Shown one piece after another: positions 41,280 through 53,773 of a stretch of DNA of 64,000 nt. This stretch comes from Enchytraeus crypticus. Its lineage: Eukaryota > Annelida > Clitellata > Enchytraeida > Enchytraeidae. The notes beneath the pieces were generated by a model. It made no database searches. It saw only the letters and a program-made list of their open reading frames with translations, and had not been told where the DNA came from. The stretch covers positions 690,001 through 754,000 of the forward strand of contig CAJHZI010000430.1 of the NCBI GenBank assembly GCA_905160935.1, written 5' to 3'. Position numbers and translations under genes: made by a program. Position 1 is the stretch's first letter. Every line of letters begins with the position of its first letter.

Positions 41280-42195
41280 TATGATTGAGAAGGTTGTGTG
41301 AAGCAGATATTGCTGACTATTGCCACTGATCAGGAAGATTTGACTTATAATTGCAAAATAATAATCCAGGCCTACAGCATTATGTCAACCAAGATTTGGT
41401 ACGACGAGAGGGTATTACCAGTGACTGTGGGAATTTTACGTCTAAATATAGCCCAACTCTGTGGTTATAAACATGTGCTTAAACTTTAACATAACACAAC
41501 TAACATAACAAAACACTACAGAGGCAGGAAGCAATTGCATTCTTGTTTAAGACCCACTAGACGTTAACTAACACCAATACCAGCAATAAACAACACTTAA
41601 ATATAAGACTAAAAACGACATTATATAAGTAGATGTACCGAAAAAAGACGAGTAGCCAACTTAAATTTGATACCGTAATATATTTAATTAATTATTTTAC
41701 TGATCTAAAAGAACCGAAATGTATATTAAGTGATGTTTGATTACTGTACTAATGAAACCATTTATTGAGCTGAGCAATATGTCGATAGATTATCTACTAT
41801 AGATGAAAGACAAACCATATGCATATTTGACAGTAGGCCTCTGGAGGCCGAGCCCATGCGCATAGTCCTGATGACAGTTGTAATATACTCGCATATACTG
41901 CTGATAGTACTTTAGCACGAAGAACGGTTACTAGATCATCAGATTGGATTGGGCGCCTGAAAATTATGAGATGTAGTTCGAAGGAATCCTAGGTCATACA
42001 TATGTATGTGGATAGAAATGATCGAATCATAACGTCTTGTGTACTTTTTATCTCAGCGCTACATAATAGAACTGAATTTCACTGATTCAGGCAGCCATAC
42101 TTGAGATTTTTACCACCAGTCTGGTCGTAGATTTCATACCTCATCATTCAAATCTTGTAAGGAAAAACATATAAACCTCTATCGATATAAAAGTA
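41280..42195. other. No gene recognised
   Basis: Intergenic; a 63-codon frame at 41298-41489 has no recognisable features. Confidence 0.45.
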
Positions 42196-42199
42196 AAAG

Positions 42200-42429
42200 T
42201 AAACACATTATAGTGAATAATCAACTATGCTAATATCTATCACTTTTTAATACCACATGTTTAGACCGTTAGACATTTTATTCCATTTTCCGTGTAACCA
42301 GTCCAGTAAACGTCCGAAATTTTACTCTCCGATCAGCGCGGCCGGGATTCGAACCCACGAGGGTTCAATTCACCTCAGGATCTATCATTTAAAACAGCAT
42401 GACGTTACTCTTGCGCTATTAAGACATTC
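42200..42429 (-). mobile_element. SINE-2 copy
   Basis: Full length; the tRNA-like 5' end (CGCTATTAAGACATTCAAGA on the plus strand) is partly duplicated just outside, at 42440-42463. Confidence 0.9.
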
Positions 42430-43182
42430 AAGAATTACCCGTACGCTATTAAGACATTTAAGAAAGAATGAGTCATTTATGTGATGGACGTCAAGTATTT
42501 GTGAACAGAGCATTTGACCATCAGGTTAGTCGTATTATATTGGATAGTGGTGCAGTAAAGCCTATACGTAAGTTTTTGAAAGAAATATATAAATTGATCT
42601 ACCTAAAAGCATGCTACCCGCACACATTGCAACACGTCCACCCCCACGAAGTACCAGGTAGAAAGGCAGGCTGCCATTTGCGCAGCTTTTGATTTACCCT
42701 TAAGACCATTATTTCTGAATAAAAATTTATGAAATTAAAATAATAAAAGAGCGAAAATTTCTTTTTAATTAAGAAAGCTCTACCGTGATTTTAGTCATGC
42801 GTTAAGTTGTTTATGTTTTGCTAAGAATTCCTTATTATCGTTCAAGAGTGTGAAAGACTAACTTTTTTTAAATATTTATTCTTGTCTGTTCCGCTGTATT
42901 ATATTTCAAGTAAATCATATGTTTATGAGACTATTTGAATTTCATTTTCTATAATGTCGCGTTAAAATGTTCTTTCTAGATTTGACTATAGTGGTTCAAA
43001 TATTTCTCTTCTGTAATTTAGTAGACTTATCTGTTCTCTCTCAGTAACGCATGTACAAATATACTGTGTATATTTGGAAAGAAACGTGAAAACTATAAAT
43101 TTAAAATTGGTTTGCTTATTCAAGGGGAAATGCCTCACATTGGGAACAATTTAGGAATTTCATTGGATTACTGAAGAAGAAG

Positions 43183-46100
43183 ATGGATTCCAGTTCATCT
43201 TCAGACAGTGATGATTCTGAGATAGACGCCAAGCTACGAGCTGCAGCTATCGGTATTTTATAACATCAAGTTCTATTTTGTGACATCTTCTTAAGTTTAA
43301 CCTGTCTGCATGTTATCATTTATTAAAAGTTTTATTACTTTTAAAATGAAGCATATTTGAATATCTATGGTTATGTACATGTGCATTGTGGTTTTGAAAT
43401 AAGCAAACGTAACAAACTATTATTTCTTTAAGTAGCCATGTCTGTATTAATGGGTGTATACTATGCCATCTTCTAAGTCATATAACTTTGGACAGTATTG
43501 TTGATAATGATAGGCAGTCTGATCACCAAATACCTAATTTTACTGGATCCCTAAACTCTAATTTTATTAGTGCTTGTAAGATTGGCCATTATACACCAGA
43601 TGATTCTAATTCAATCTTAAAAAGCATCCAATCAACTAATTTACTCTTACTGCATGTCAATATAAGAAGTTTGAATGCTAACTATAACAGTCTCAAAGAT
43701 CTCCTTACATCATATGATACTGAATTTGATATTATTCTGCTAAGTGAAATCTGGTCAATGAATATTTCTTTTTTTGACAATATATTCCTGCAATATAAAT
43801 TTATTCCGATAACTCCTGCTAATCAGATGGCTGGAGGTGTTGCCTGTTTAGTTAAAAACTCCTTTAAGTATGAAATTAAATCATCTTCAATTGATTGCAA
43901 TATGTTCAATTCTTTAGCTGAGTTTATTGTTTTAGAGGTATGGGTTAATGAAACCAAATATAGAATCTATTTATTTTATAGACATCCCAGTAAACCAGTT
44001 TCCCAATTTATTGAGATTTTCTCTAATTTTCTTTCAATATGGAAACCTATCAAAAGGAGTTTAATATGCGGTGACTTTAATATTGATATAGGCAAATATG
44101 ATTGTAGTAATACTGTTAAACAATATGTTGATATATTGAGTGAATTGTAATAACACTGTTAAACGATATGTTGATATATTGAGTGAATTGTAATAATACT
44201 GTTAAACGATATGTTGATATATTGAGTGAATTGTAATAATACTGTTAAACGATATGTTGATATATTGAGTGAATTTAATTTTACTCCTTTGTCTGTTGTG
44301 CCGACACGTTGCTTGAATATCGTACAAGGTTCAAATTTTAATTATAATAACAACATGAATGGTACTATTATTGATCATATATTCTCAAACTTTGTTTCAT
44401 TCAACAGTGATTGTTCGCCTTTACTATGTAATACTATTTGTTTAACAGTAGTTACGGATATTACTGACCACTTCGCTAATATAATTGCTATTGTTCGTCC
44501 TCGCAAACGGGTAAACTTTGAAAATAGACCTATGATAAGAATATTTAGCAAATCCAATATTTTAAAATTTAAAAGTAATTTAGCTACTTTAGACTGGTCT
44601 TTTACTAATACCAGTGATGTAAATCATTGTACAAATACTATGACAAAAAATTTAACTACTTTAGTAGATACATATTTTCCCTTAACTAGATGCTCTAGGA
44701 AATGTCTTAAAGATAAGTCATGGCTGACTAATGACCTGAAAAAAGACATCAAGCTTAAAAATAAGCTTTATCTGAAATTCAAAAAAACCCAAAATGATAA
44801 TGATTGGCAAATCTATAAATCATTTAAATGTAAAATTGAAAGTATGATTTATAAGCATAAACAAATATATTTCAGAAACATGATTGATAGTAGATTAAAC
44901 TCTATAAAAAACATTTGGAAATCTCTCAATAATGTGTGTAGCTATAAACCTAGCAACAATAAAACTTCCATCTCAAAGTTAACAACAACGCATGGTACTA
45001 TATGTGATATGAATAGCATTGCAGAAGAATTTAATCAATACTCCGCGTCAATCGGCAGAAGACTAACATCAAATTTTAATGTTATCCACTCTGACTTTCA
45101 AAAATATCTAACCAATAATTACTCACACACTATGTTTCTTATTCCAACTGATTCTTCTGAGTTATTTCAAGCTATTCAAATGCTTAGTACTACTAATTCG
45201 ACTGGTCCAGACAACATAAGCAGTAGAGTACTAAAAATTTCAGCGGCTGTTATTGCTGAACCTTTAAGTTACATTATCAACAAATCTTTTGAACTGGGAA
45301 TATACCCTACTGCGTTTAAATGCTCAAAAGTAATACCTATCCTTAAAAAAGGTAAACATGACAATTTGGAAAACTATAGACCCATATCACTAATTAACAC
45401 TATTAGCAAAACTTTTGAAAAATTAGTCTATAAACGTACTGTGAACTTTTTAAATAAATACCATATTCTTTTTGACAACCAATTTGGTTTTAGACAAGGT
45501 CACTCAACTGTAGATGCCTTATATAATAGTATTAATATGATTCATATGGAAAAGGGTAATAAGAAAAAAACTATGGGAATATTCCCTGATCTAACAAAGG
45601 CTTTTGATACAGTGGATCACTCAATTTTACTGAGCAAGCTTCAATATTATGGAATAAGAGGGATTTCATATGAATGGCTTAGATCATATCTCAATGATAG
45701 ATATCAATTTATCTCCATAAACGAAGCTATTTCATCCGTTTTACCCGTTTGTAATGGAGTACCTCTAGGCTCTATTCTTGGACTTTTATTATTCCTCATT
45801 TTTATCAATGACATACAATATTCGTATAATAACGCAAAGTTAAAACTATTTGCTGATGATACAAATGTTTTTGTCTGTGAAGATAACATTGTAGAGCTAT
45901 ATAAGACTGGTAATATTGTATGTGATAATTTATTGAATTGGTTCAATTGTAATTGATTAACTGTTAATATTGCCAAGTCGACTTTCATTTTATTTTATCC
46001 GTCTAATCTAGATAATGAAATTATTAAGATCAATAATCTTAAAATTAAGATAAATGACTGTGAACTTATTAGATCTAATAGTGTTAAGTTCCTAGGTGTT

Positions 46101-49100
46101 TGGATTGATGATAAATTATTATTTCACGAACATATAAATCAATTAGCTAAAAAAATTAATTCTTTGAATTCAATGCTATTCAATCGTAAAAAATTCTTAC
46201 CCATTAATTGTCGCTTAATGCTATTTCACGCTCTTATTTATTCACGTATTTGTTATGGTATTGAAATATACGGCAATACCAGTCGATCGATGTTGCATAC
46301 ATTGCAAGTTGCAATGAATAAGGTACTAAGAAATCTTCAAGAGCAAAATAAATTTTGCAATGTTAAAGAATTACATTAAAATTTTAATGTACTTCCTCTT
46401 AATTTATTATTTAAATTAGCAATTGGTAAACTAATATACAAATATATTCAATCTGATAGCAATAGGACTGCTTCCAATATTAATAAAGATTATTTTGTCA
46501 ACAGAACTGCCAATCATGAGCATGAGACTAGACTATCACAAACTAACCATTTGTATTCTTATTCCAATGTGAAAAATTTTAACTCGATTACTTTTTCTAG
46601 TGTTCAAATATGGAGTAGTGTACCCGATTCCATAAAAACGGCTAGAAATGTATATAATTTTAGTATCCTATATAAATCTTTTTTTATTCAAGAACTGGTA
46701 AACTATTCTGATAGAAGCACTTTCCCTTACCATATAGGCGACTAGCTAGATAGAGCAACGCTCTCACCAGGGACCGATTAATTGGTATTTGGATTGTCTT
46801 AATTTTGCATCATTGATTAGGCCTATGTTGTAATCTTGCACTTTTATTTCTCTTTTTGTACACTTTGTATGTATGTGACTTTACACTGATGTTTGTTGTC
46901 GAAAATAAACATATGTCTCTCTCTCTATTAAATCTAAGTATTATGCTAGATACTAATGTATCACATAAAGCCTGTCGAAATTAATAAAATAAAATAATTG
47001 TAAATCAATAACATAAATTACAGACGTGAAGGACTTGTATAAGGCGGGTATCACCACTACGTACAGTGCTGCCTCTGGTGAGGAAATGTGTGATGATAGG
47101 AATATGTCAACCGCAAGGCAGTCACTAAGGTTGGGATGCTTCAGTCAGTTAATCAATCAATCAGTTAGTCAATCAATCACTCAATCAATCAGTCAATCAA
47201 TGAGCAAGTTAATCAATCAGTCAACCAATCAGTCAGTCACTCAATCAATCAGTCAATCAATCAATCAGTCAATCAATCAATCAGTAAACCAAACAGTAAG
47301 TCACTCAATCAATCAATTAGTCAGTCAGTCAGTTAATCAGTCAAACAATTAATTAGTCAATCAATGAGTTTATAGATCACTCAATTAGTCAATCAATCAG
47401 TCAAACAATCAGTCAAGCAATCAGTCAAACAATCAGTCAATCAATCAGACAAACAATAAAGTCAAACAATCAGTCTTGCAGGCTCAGTTCATGGTGGGAT
47501 GTACAAATGTACCAGTAGGATGGCTGAATGGGGAGCATTGTTGCTCAATGAGCAGGAAGGAGTCCATCAGTTCAAATCCCAGCAGAGATCAACTATGACA
47601 GCGTCCCTTGTCCTTCTGAACCTATCTTTAAAATCAGCTTTTTGGTCTACGATGCATTGAGTTAAGTTTACCCATTTTACGGCTTTTTCGTATGATTCAT
47701 AATGCATATTTTGTGTCAAGTTACTGGAGTCAAATATTGATTTATTAACAAAGTCATTTAGCTTACTACCCTTCATAATATGTTAGAAACTCAAGCAATC
47801 ATTTGAATGAATGACTGGTTGATTGATTGGCTGATTAATTTGCGTGATTGATTGATTCACAGATTGATTGACTCATTGATTGACCGACTGGTTAATTGAT
47901 TGATTGACTGATTGAATGACAGATTGGCAGATGATGGATTTGACGATGATCTAGACACAACTCCTGGATTCAGAAATTACGTTGCTAAGAGATTAGTGGA
48001 CTCTCTGTATGGGTAAGACTCGATCATATCATCTCATTAACTCTGATACTATAAAATAATACTATAAATAGTACTAGAATTACTCTAATTACTATTATCA
48101 TCAACATCTTCCCTTGAATCCCAGTTTAACCAGGGTCGGGATACTAATGGACCTTCTCCACTCCTCTTTATCCCATACCATATAAAAATCTCTTCCTTTG
48201 TTTTAGAAAATTTTGTGGCAATTTCTGAAGCCTAGGCGCTCACCAACCGAATGCCCTTTCTGACGTTGGTATGGATCTTTAATGGAAGTGCTTAGTCGCC
48301 TTCTATGACACATGCAGTCACCGGTTGGTCTATTCTTCAAACAACCAGGATACAACACAGGGAAATATTTATTTATGAGTCATTTGATTAAATATACATT
48401 TTACCTGAGAAAGTTGATTGTTACTGGTTTAGTCGACTGCTGTTTGAAGACAACGTGGAAGAGAAGAAAGTAGAGCAGAAGAGAGAGAGAGGTAGTAACA
48501 GAGAGGTCAATGGTCTGAACTCACATGTGGAAAAGACAACAGACTCTAATAAAGGTAGATATGGTTTCAAGTAAGTTTTAAAACTGGTCTTGGGCCGTTT
48601 CAGAACGAATGTGAAAGTTACCGTAGCAGAGAGAGTTAAAAATTTGTTCGGAGCATTTTAAAAATATTGCATACATTGAGTCTATGAAGTAACTTCTCTT
48701 GTAATGTAGCTTCGTATTGCTTGATTGAGGTGTCCCTTACATCTGAAATCTCATCAGTTTGCTGATTCCTCGTGTTGTCTTAGATTTTCTTCTTAATTAA
48801 CTTAACTTATTAAAAATTGTGCCAAATGGTTTTCTTTTCATCTCTGTGCATTATTATATAAATCAAATCAAGCCAAAGATTGTTTTTGAGTATGATAGAT
48901 GTGTACTGAGTGTAATGCGTGCAATGTTCTATTAACGATTTTTATGCTATATTATTATGCTTTATTAATTATTTTTAATTATTATTATATATTATTATAT
49001 TTTACTATAATATTATTATTGTAATTATTATGTATTATTATAATATTATTATTTATGAACTAATGATTATTATGCTTTATTAACGTTTTATTCTACGCAC

Positions 49101-50379
49101 AGTCTGGGGATTTAGGCTGTTCAGTTCGTCCAATCCGGAGACGCCGTTCTATGAGCAAGCTCCGCCTCCCACACGGAATTCGTTGAGAAAACGACGCAGA
49201 CATAAAGGTCAACCAATCGGTGGAGACTCTAGTGATAGGTGTGTCGGCTCTTCATTGTTTATATCTGTATGTTAATATTTGTTTGTTAACATCTTTAATA
49301 TTCTTTGAGTTGTTGATGAAGAGTATTTACATTGCATTCATGAATCATTTAAAAGGTGTTTTAATGCAGCAGGGAGCCAGTCGTGTGTATCTGTGGCTTT
49401 AATGTAAATATGAGTTTCAAGTAGCCTAATGCTTAAAGGCCACAACTGGTTGCAGTTCTAGACCAGCAGATCTAAGCTTTAAGCACTAATCTGATTGCCT
49501 GATTGCTACAAACAAGCCACGATTTACTTTATTGATTATAATTTTTTATTTAGAATTCCGGCACTATTTAAACTGGCATTCAAGGGTAGATGATGATGAT
49601 GATGAGTATTTTTATTTCTTTATGTGATACATGGTAAACATATATCTAACTCGTTTTGACACTTAACCGTTGTGCACATATTTGTTTAGCTGATATTTGT
49701 GTGCAGTGACTCAGCTGATATTTGTGTGTAGTGACTCAGCTGATATTTGTGTGCAGTGACTCAGCTGATATTTGTGTGTAGTGACTCAGCTGATATTTGT
49801 GTGTGTAGTGATGCAGAGGAAGAAAGACAGAAAATGTTTGCCATGGTCGCAGTATCGTCTGATTACATTCTCTCTACAGCACGCTCGCAACTCTCGACCA
49901 ATCAGCAGCAGTCTTTCAATCCATCTCAACCAATAGAGACTGTCGTTGCAGCCGATGGTAAAGAAAAAAAAAAATCTCGACCAGTAGGAGATACCGTTAT
50001 AACCGAACCTACTATACTAGAAGTTCCAATTAAAAATGGTAATTCAGTTAAGAGGAGAGAAGAAAAGAGAAATAAATTAGTTACTGACTCTAATTGTGAG
50101 AGACTTGGACCTGATAATGAGACTGAATGTAGAGAATTAGATGCAATCTCGCTCAGTAAATCTAAGACGAAGCGTAAGAAGAAGTGTAAGAAAGAAGAGA
50201 AACTAAGACTGAATGACGATAGTGTTTGTAGCGGCAATGAAGAGATACGAGACAATGAATTGACTGAGAGAGATGAGAGTGGAGAGAGAAGTGAGGGAGA
50301 TGAGAGTGGTTACAAGAACCAAAACAAGCGCAAGAAACATCGCCAGCAGAGAGTCGAGAGAGACAGTTGTAAATTATAA
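43183..50379 (+). CDS. CUSTOS: Protein CUSTOS (C12orf43 orthologue), six exons, 344 aa
   Basis: Exons 43183-43252, 47024-47077, 47931-48012, 48433-48554, 49103-49238 and 49809-50379 join in frame with GT-AG ends to 345 codons including the stop. It begins MDSSSSSDSDDSEIDAKL, like the acidic serine start of human CUSTOS. Residues about 51-63 read TTPGFRNYVAKRL (human TTPEFRAHVAKKL). About 111-116 read WGFRLF (human DGFRLF). The last exon starts SDAEEERQKMFAMVAVSSDYI (human SDEEWRRCREAAVSASDI) and ends in lysine-rich, nuclear-signal-like sequence (KTKRKKKCKKEEK). Vertebrate CUSTOS is a nuclear protein reported to modulate Wnt/beta-catenin signalling. A LINE-B element fills most of intron 1, and repeat tracts lie in the others. 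The order of conserved motifs and the clean splice phases make this assignment strong. Confidence 0.88.
43430..46925 (+). mobile_element. LINE-B, longest copy (APE endonuclease and RT)
   Basis: Lies in CUSTOS intron 1, same strand. 43488-44150 encodes an APE-type endonuclease (LLLHVNIRSLNANYNSL, FDIILLSEIW, SLICGDFNIDI). 44226-45956 carries the endonuclease end (GTIIDHIFSNF) and the reverse transcriptase: NYRPISLINTISKTFEKLV, QFGFRQGHSTVDAL, DLTKAFDTVDHSILL, GVPLGSILGLLLFLIFIND and the catalytic LFADD. After a stop come FLGVWIDDKLLFHEHI and YSRICYGIEIYGNTS to about 46745. Usual family sequence is GVPQGSILGPLLF, so two conserved residues are changed. The endonuclease frame is broken by the 43-bp tandem repeat. 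The 3' end is AAATAAACATATGTCTCTC. The style is that of the Jockey/CR1/L2 group; exact clade not determined. This copy is not intact. Confidence 0.92.
44103..44274. repeat. 43-bp tandem repeat, four copies, inside LINE-B
   Basis: Units start at 44103, 44146, 44189 and 44232 (TGTARTAAYACTGTTAAACR, then ATATGTTGATATATTGAGTG). Three extra copies add 129 bp, a multiple of three, so frame is regained afterwards although stops occur inside. Confidence 0.95.
47135..47475. repeat. (ATCAGTCA)n tract, CUSTOS intron 2
   Basis: CAATCAATCAGTCAATC repeats; the inverse TTGATTGATTGACTGATTG follows at 47800-47920, so the intron has complementary arms around it. Confidence 0.9.
48110..48365. mobile_element. 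Dispersed repeat family E2
   Basis: Sister of 11760-12035 in CUSTOS intron 3. Confidence 0.65.
49688..49808 (+). repeat. 25-bp tandem repeat carrying the splice acceptor
   Basis: Five copies of GCTGATATTTGTGTGYAGTG(ACTCA) end exactly at CUSTOS exon 6. The used acceptor TGTGTGTAG is in the fifth copy, and each earlier copy contains its own TGTGYAG. Confidence 0.95.
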
Positions 50380-50769
50380 CATCAGTGCTACAGTGACTTG
50401 TGCTGTATTATCTACAAGATACGAGTTAAGCCACCGTGTCTTATAGTAATGTAATGTCTAATTTGAAAAATTTGAGTTTGCATTGTTTAAAATCTCTCTC
50501 TCTCTCTCTATCTCACACACTCCTCTCTCACTTTGTGTACCTGGAAGAGAAAACGAACGTTAAACATGCAGTACGTTAGTCACTATGATCCACTGGTGTA
50601 GCTTTTTGACGTTTGTCAATCCTAGTACGTTAAACAGCAAGTAAATACGTGAAGATGAGTACAAGACACAATGATCTTGGCAATAAATAGCTTGATCTGC
50701 CTCAACGTAGTGGTGTTTTCAGAGATTATCTAAAAGGTTGGAATAATGCCGTTAAATGCTAATCATATT

Positions 50770-50865
50770 TTATGATATGTCGCTCGAGCCTGCGGCATAA
50801 TCAGCTAGGTGTCTGACTGTGGATCAACAGGTGCAGGGTTCGATATTACAGCAACTGGTTAATCG
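50770..50865 (+). mobile_element. SINE-1-like, diverged fragment
   Basis: CTGTGGATCAACAGGTGCAG and GGTTCGATATT recall the SINE-1 head and B box; the rest is lost. Confidence 0.4.
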
Positions 50866-50894
50866 TTTTTGTAATGTCTTAGTTCTCTCCTCAG

Positions 50895-51090
50895 TGCACT
50901 GCCTAGTGGCAGGTTCAAGGTACATATTCATACTCAAAGTCTCTTTTCTCGCTCCATAAGAGCACTCCTTAGATCAACAAGTTAATCCCTTCACACAATG
51001 TCTACGCCTTATCCATACCTTATGTAGACTATAGCTTAGGAAAAGTATGGCTTCACAGGTGGTTTCCCGTTGGCTTCCTCAGTTAGATGG
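50895..51090. mobile_element. Dispersed repeat family E
   Basis: Same order of blocks as 26630-26900. Confidence 0.7.
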
Positions 51091-51369
51091 ATTAATTGCC
51101 AATTAATGTCTTAGTAACGTTTGTTAATTGTTGTTATTATTTGTTTTAACATGTGATATTGTCAAGAGTAAGGCATCAAATCCTCCATATATAGTTACAC
51201 AGAAATTAAAAAGAAAGAATTAGAACTGAAGATTGAGAAATATTAACTTACAATTAATGAAAGATAGGTACAATACTTTGGCAAAAAGTGCAATGATCAA
51301 TATATTAATATGCAAAAATAGTGCAACATTTCTATGTAAGCTAAGAAAATAATCCTGTCCTTTGTATTG

Positions 51370-51407
51370 TTCAATCACAATTAAACACCCCTCTCTCTAT
51401 CTATCAA

Positions 51408-51464
<57 letters not shown>

Positions 51465-51490
51465 CTTTCTCTCTCTCTATCTATCTTTAG
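51370..51490. repeat. (TC)n/(TATC)n microsatellite
   Basis: Downstream of the metallothionein stop codon on the plus-strand map. Confidence 0.95.
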
Positions 51491-51552
51491 ACTATTACTT
51501 CTTATTCCATGTCAGTACAATCTCTCTCTCTCAGTCCACTGAGCTCTACCAC

Positions 51553-52644
51553 TTAACACTTGCAGTCCCCTTTAGGACACTTGCAGTCGTCGCCACACTT
51601 GCAGTTAGGATCTGAAACATAAAAAGCATGTGTGAATAAACTACTAATTCTCTCTCTCCTTCAACAGCCCAGCCCATGACAACATCTTGAAAAGCACATC
51701 ACTTAAGGTTTAATCAATCCACACTTAATTATAGTATTTTATCCAGCCTTACCAACAAAGTTTCAGTTATCGTCTACTTATCATATTACACGTATCTCTG
51801 AGCGGTAAAATGAATCTATGATCAAGTGTTTATCTAATATATAAGATAATAATAAAAGGTGTTTAAGACGTACCTGTTTATTTATATTATCGCGTGGCAC
51901 AACTAAAAGGTGTTTAAGCTGCACCTGTTTATTTCTCTTATCTATCTATCTAGTGACACAGAGAAAAGGTGTTAAGTCGTACTTACTTCCACAAGCAGGC
52001 ATTTTGCAGCACTTACAGTCAGTGCATTTACAGTGGTCAGACTTCTTACCAGGTGCACAAGTGCAACCTATAAGCAATTCAACGACAATAAATTAGAAAC
52101 TAAACGTTTAAAATTAGCTATCTTGCTTTCAGTCTCACTGCTCTCTCTCTCCCTCTTTCTCTCTCTCTGTCTCGTTCCCTCCCTCCCCCTCTCTCTTTCT
52201 CTCTCTACCTCTCTTTCCTTTTTTCTCTCTCTCTCTCTATCTCTCTCTTAATTCCTTGCAATAAAATATGCTACAAAAATTTACTTTAATCTTAATTATT
52301 CAGTATTATCAGTAAAACGTTACCAATTATCAACACTATGCAATATGATATAGGAAGAAAACTTCGATAAGACAAATTCTAAGGTGGGTTAGTTTGCTAA
52401 ATGAGGTCATAGAAGGAAGAATGGAAGGAGGGACAGAGGCAGACCGAGATTCGGAATGCTAGACGATATAAATGAAGAGTAAAGCGGAAGACAGAGAAGA
52501 GTGGACTCAGTGGAGGCGTCATAGACCATGGGTCTGCCACTAGGCAGTACACTAAGAGAGAGAAGCGCCACACTTACTCGCTCCACACTCGCACTGGGTG
52601 CACCCTCCCTCCTTCATGCCGCAAGTTCCCGCCGTGTCAGACAT
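51553..52644 (-). CDS. Metallothionein, three exons, 68 aa
   Basis: Minus-strand exons 52578-52644 (ATG at 52644), 51987-52067 and 51553-51611 (stop 51553-51555) join with GT-AG ends to 69 codons. The product starts MSDTAGTCGMKEGGCTQCEC and ends CKCGDDCKCPKGDCKC. It has 18 cysteines: 11 up to the CC at 42-43 and seven from residue 48 on. CxC and CxxC motifs, lysines next to cysteines and the lack of aromatic residues are diagnostic of metallothioneins, cytosolic proteins that bind Zn, Cu and Cd in thiolate clusters. A single histidine (residue 34) sits between motifs. Three coding exons with introns inside the cluster region are usual for animal metallothioneins. The 11+7 split differs from the 11+9 of sea urchin and vertebrate forms. 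Intron 1 holds a LINE-A end. Confidence 0.93.
52395..52560 (+). mobile_element. LINE-A 3' end inside metallothionein intron 1
   Basis: GAGGGACAGAGGCAGACCGA, CGGAAGACAGAGAAGAGTGG and CACTAGGCAGTACACTAAGA in the family order. It stops about 17 bp from the exon 1 donor. Confidence 0.8.
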
Positions 52645-52750
52645 GATATCTACTGATTAATCGTTGTTTTCTATGTGATCTGTACACACAACAACAACAC
52701 ATGCTAATCGCTAATCGTTGTTCTGGTCTTCGCGCGGAATTTTGGACTTT

Positions 52751-52757
52751 TGCACGC
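52751..52757. promoter_or_regulatory. Candidate metal response element
   Basis: TGCACGC fits the MRE core TGCRCNC, about 107 bp upstream of the metallothionein ATG. A single short match; a second, TGCACAC on the minus strand, is at 53283-53289. Confidence 0.35.
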
Positions 52758-52849
52758 CTTTTGGACCCTTTTTCACAAAGGCTCAACTCTTGTTATGTTA
52801 CTGTCGCAGCTGCTGTTCTGTAGGACGATATTATACATATCTATATCCA

Positions 52850-52900
52850 TATATATATATATATATATATATATCGATAATATATATATATATATATATC

Positions 52901-52950
<50 letters not shown>
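52850..52950. repeat. (TA)n microsatellite
   Basis: Long TA tract 200-300 bp upstream of the metallothionein ATG. Confidence 0.97.
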
Positions 52951-52951
<1 letters not shown>

Positions 52952-53372
52952 GAAGATATAAATACATGTTCGTGTACTTGGCAATATAGACCAAGGTGCA
53001 CTGTGTTCTGTTGTTACGATACGACTCATACCACGTCTAATCAGCATCACTTATCCTCTACAATCCCACTTGACACACTCGAGCTACCGGTCACATAATG
53101 TACGGGTTCAAGATCCGCTGTTATCTAATTTGTATTTATTACGATTAATTTATTGCTAAACTAGTTAATATTATATTAATAAGTTAACAAGTGTAACCTG
53201 TGACGATGTTTTCTCTACAGTTGACTGAGCTCTAGTGTTGTGATAGGTCCAGTGCAGCTGTTGACGTCTCAGCGCTAGGACCGTGTGCAAAACAAAACAA
53301 ACGATATTTAACAAACCGGAGTGAACATCAGTAGACATAATATTTAAAGTCATGTCGAGCGTCTTTATGAAA

Positions 53373-53670
53373 ACCTCTCTCTTAATGCACTGCCTACTGG
53401 CAGGTCCATGGCATATAACGCCTCCACTCTTCTCGTGTCTTCCGCTTTCCTCTTCATGTCTACATATGCGTGGGTCTTTAAATCATCTAGTATACCTAAT
53501 CTCGGCCTGCCCCTACCTCTTTTTCCTTCCATTCTACCTTCTAAGACCTCTTTTAATAGATTTTCCCCCTTAGAATGTGTCCTATCCAACTCTCCTACCT
53601 ATTTCTTACATTTATCCACTGTCTATCTGTACTAACTCTTTCCAGAACTTCCTCATTTGTGAAAACCTAT
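53373..53670 (-). mobile_element. LINE-A, 3' coding end
   Basis: Encodes RGRGRPRLGILDDLKTHAY, VDMKRKAEDTRR and ALYAMDLPVGSAL, the C-terminal end of the family in one open frame (53365-53589). Confidence 0.85.
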
Positions 53671-53773
53671 GTTAATTATATTTGAATCTCTCCTGACGAT
53701 ACGTATTCTAACACTATGCGTGTTCTAACAATAGAACGCGCCGTGGTTAACGTCATTAACTAATTAATTTAAT

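Noticed and set aside
42468-42692. 74-codon frame upstream of CUSTOS
   Set aside because: Starts beside a duplicated SINE-2 end, with no recognisable domain or splice partner.
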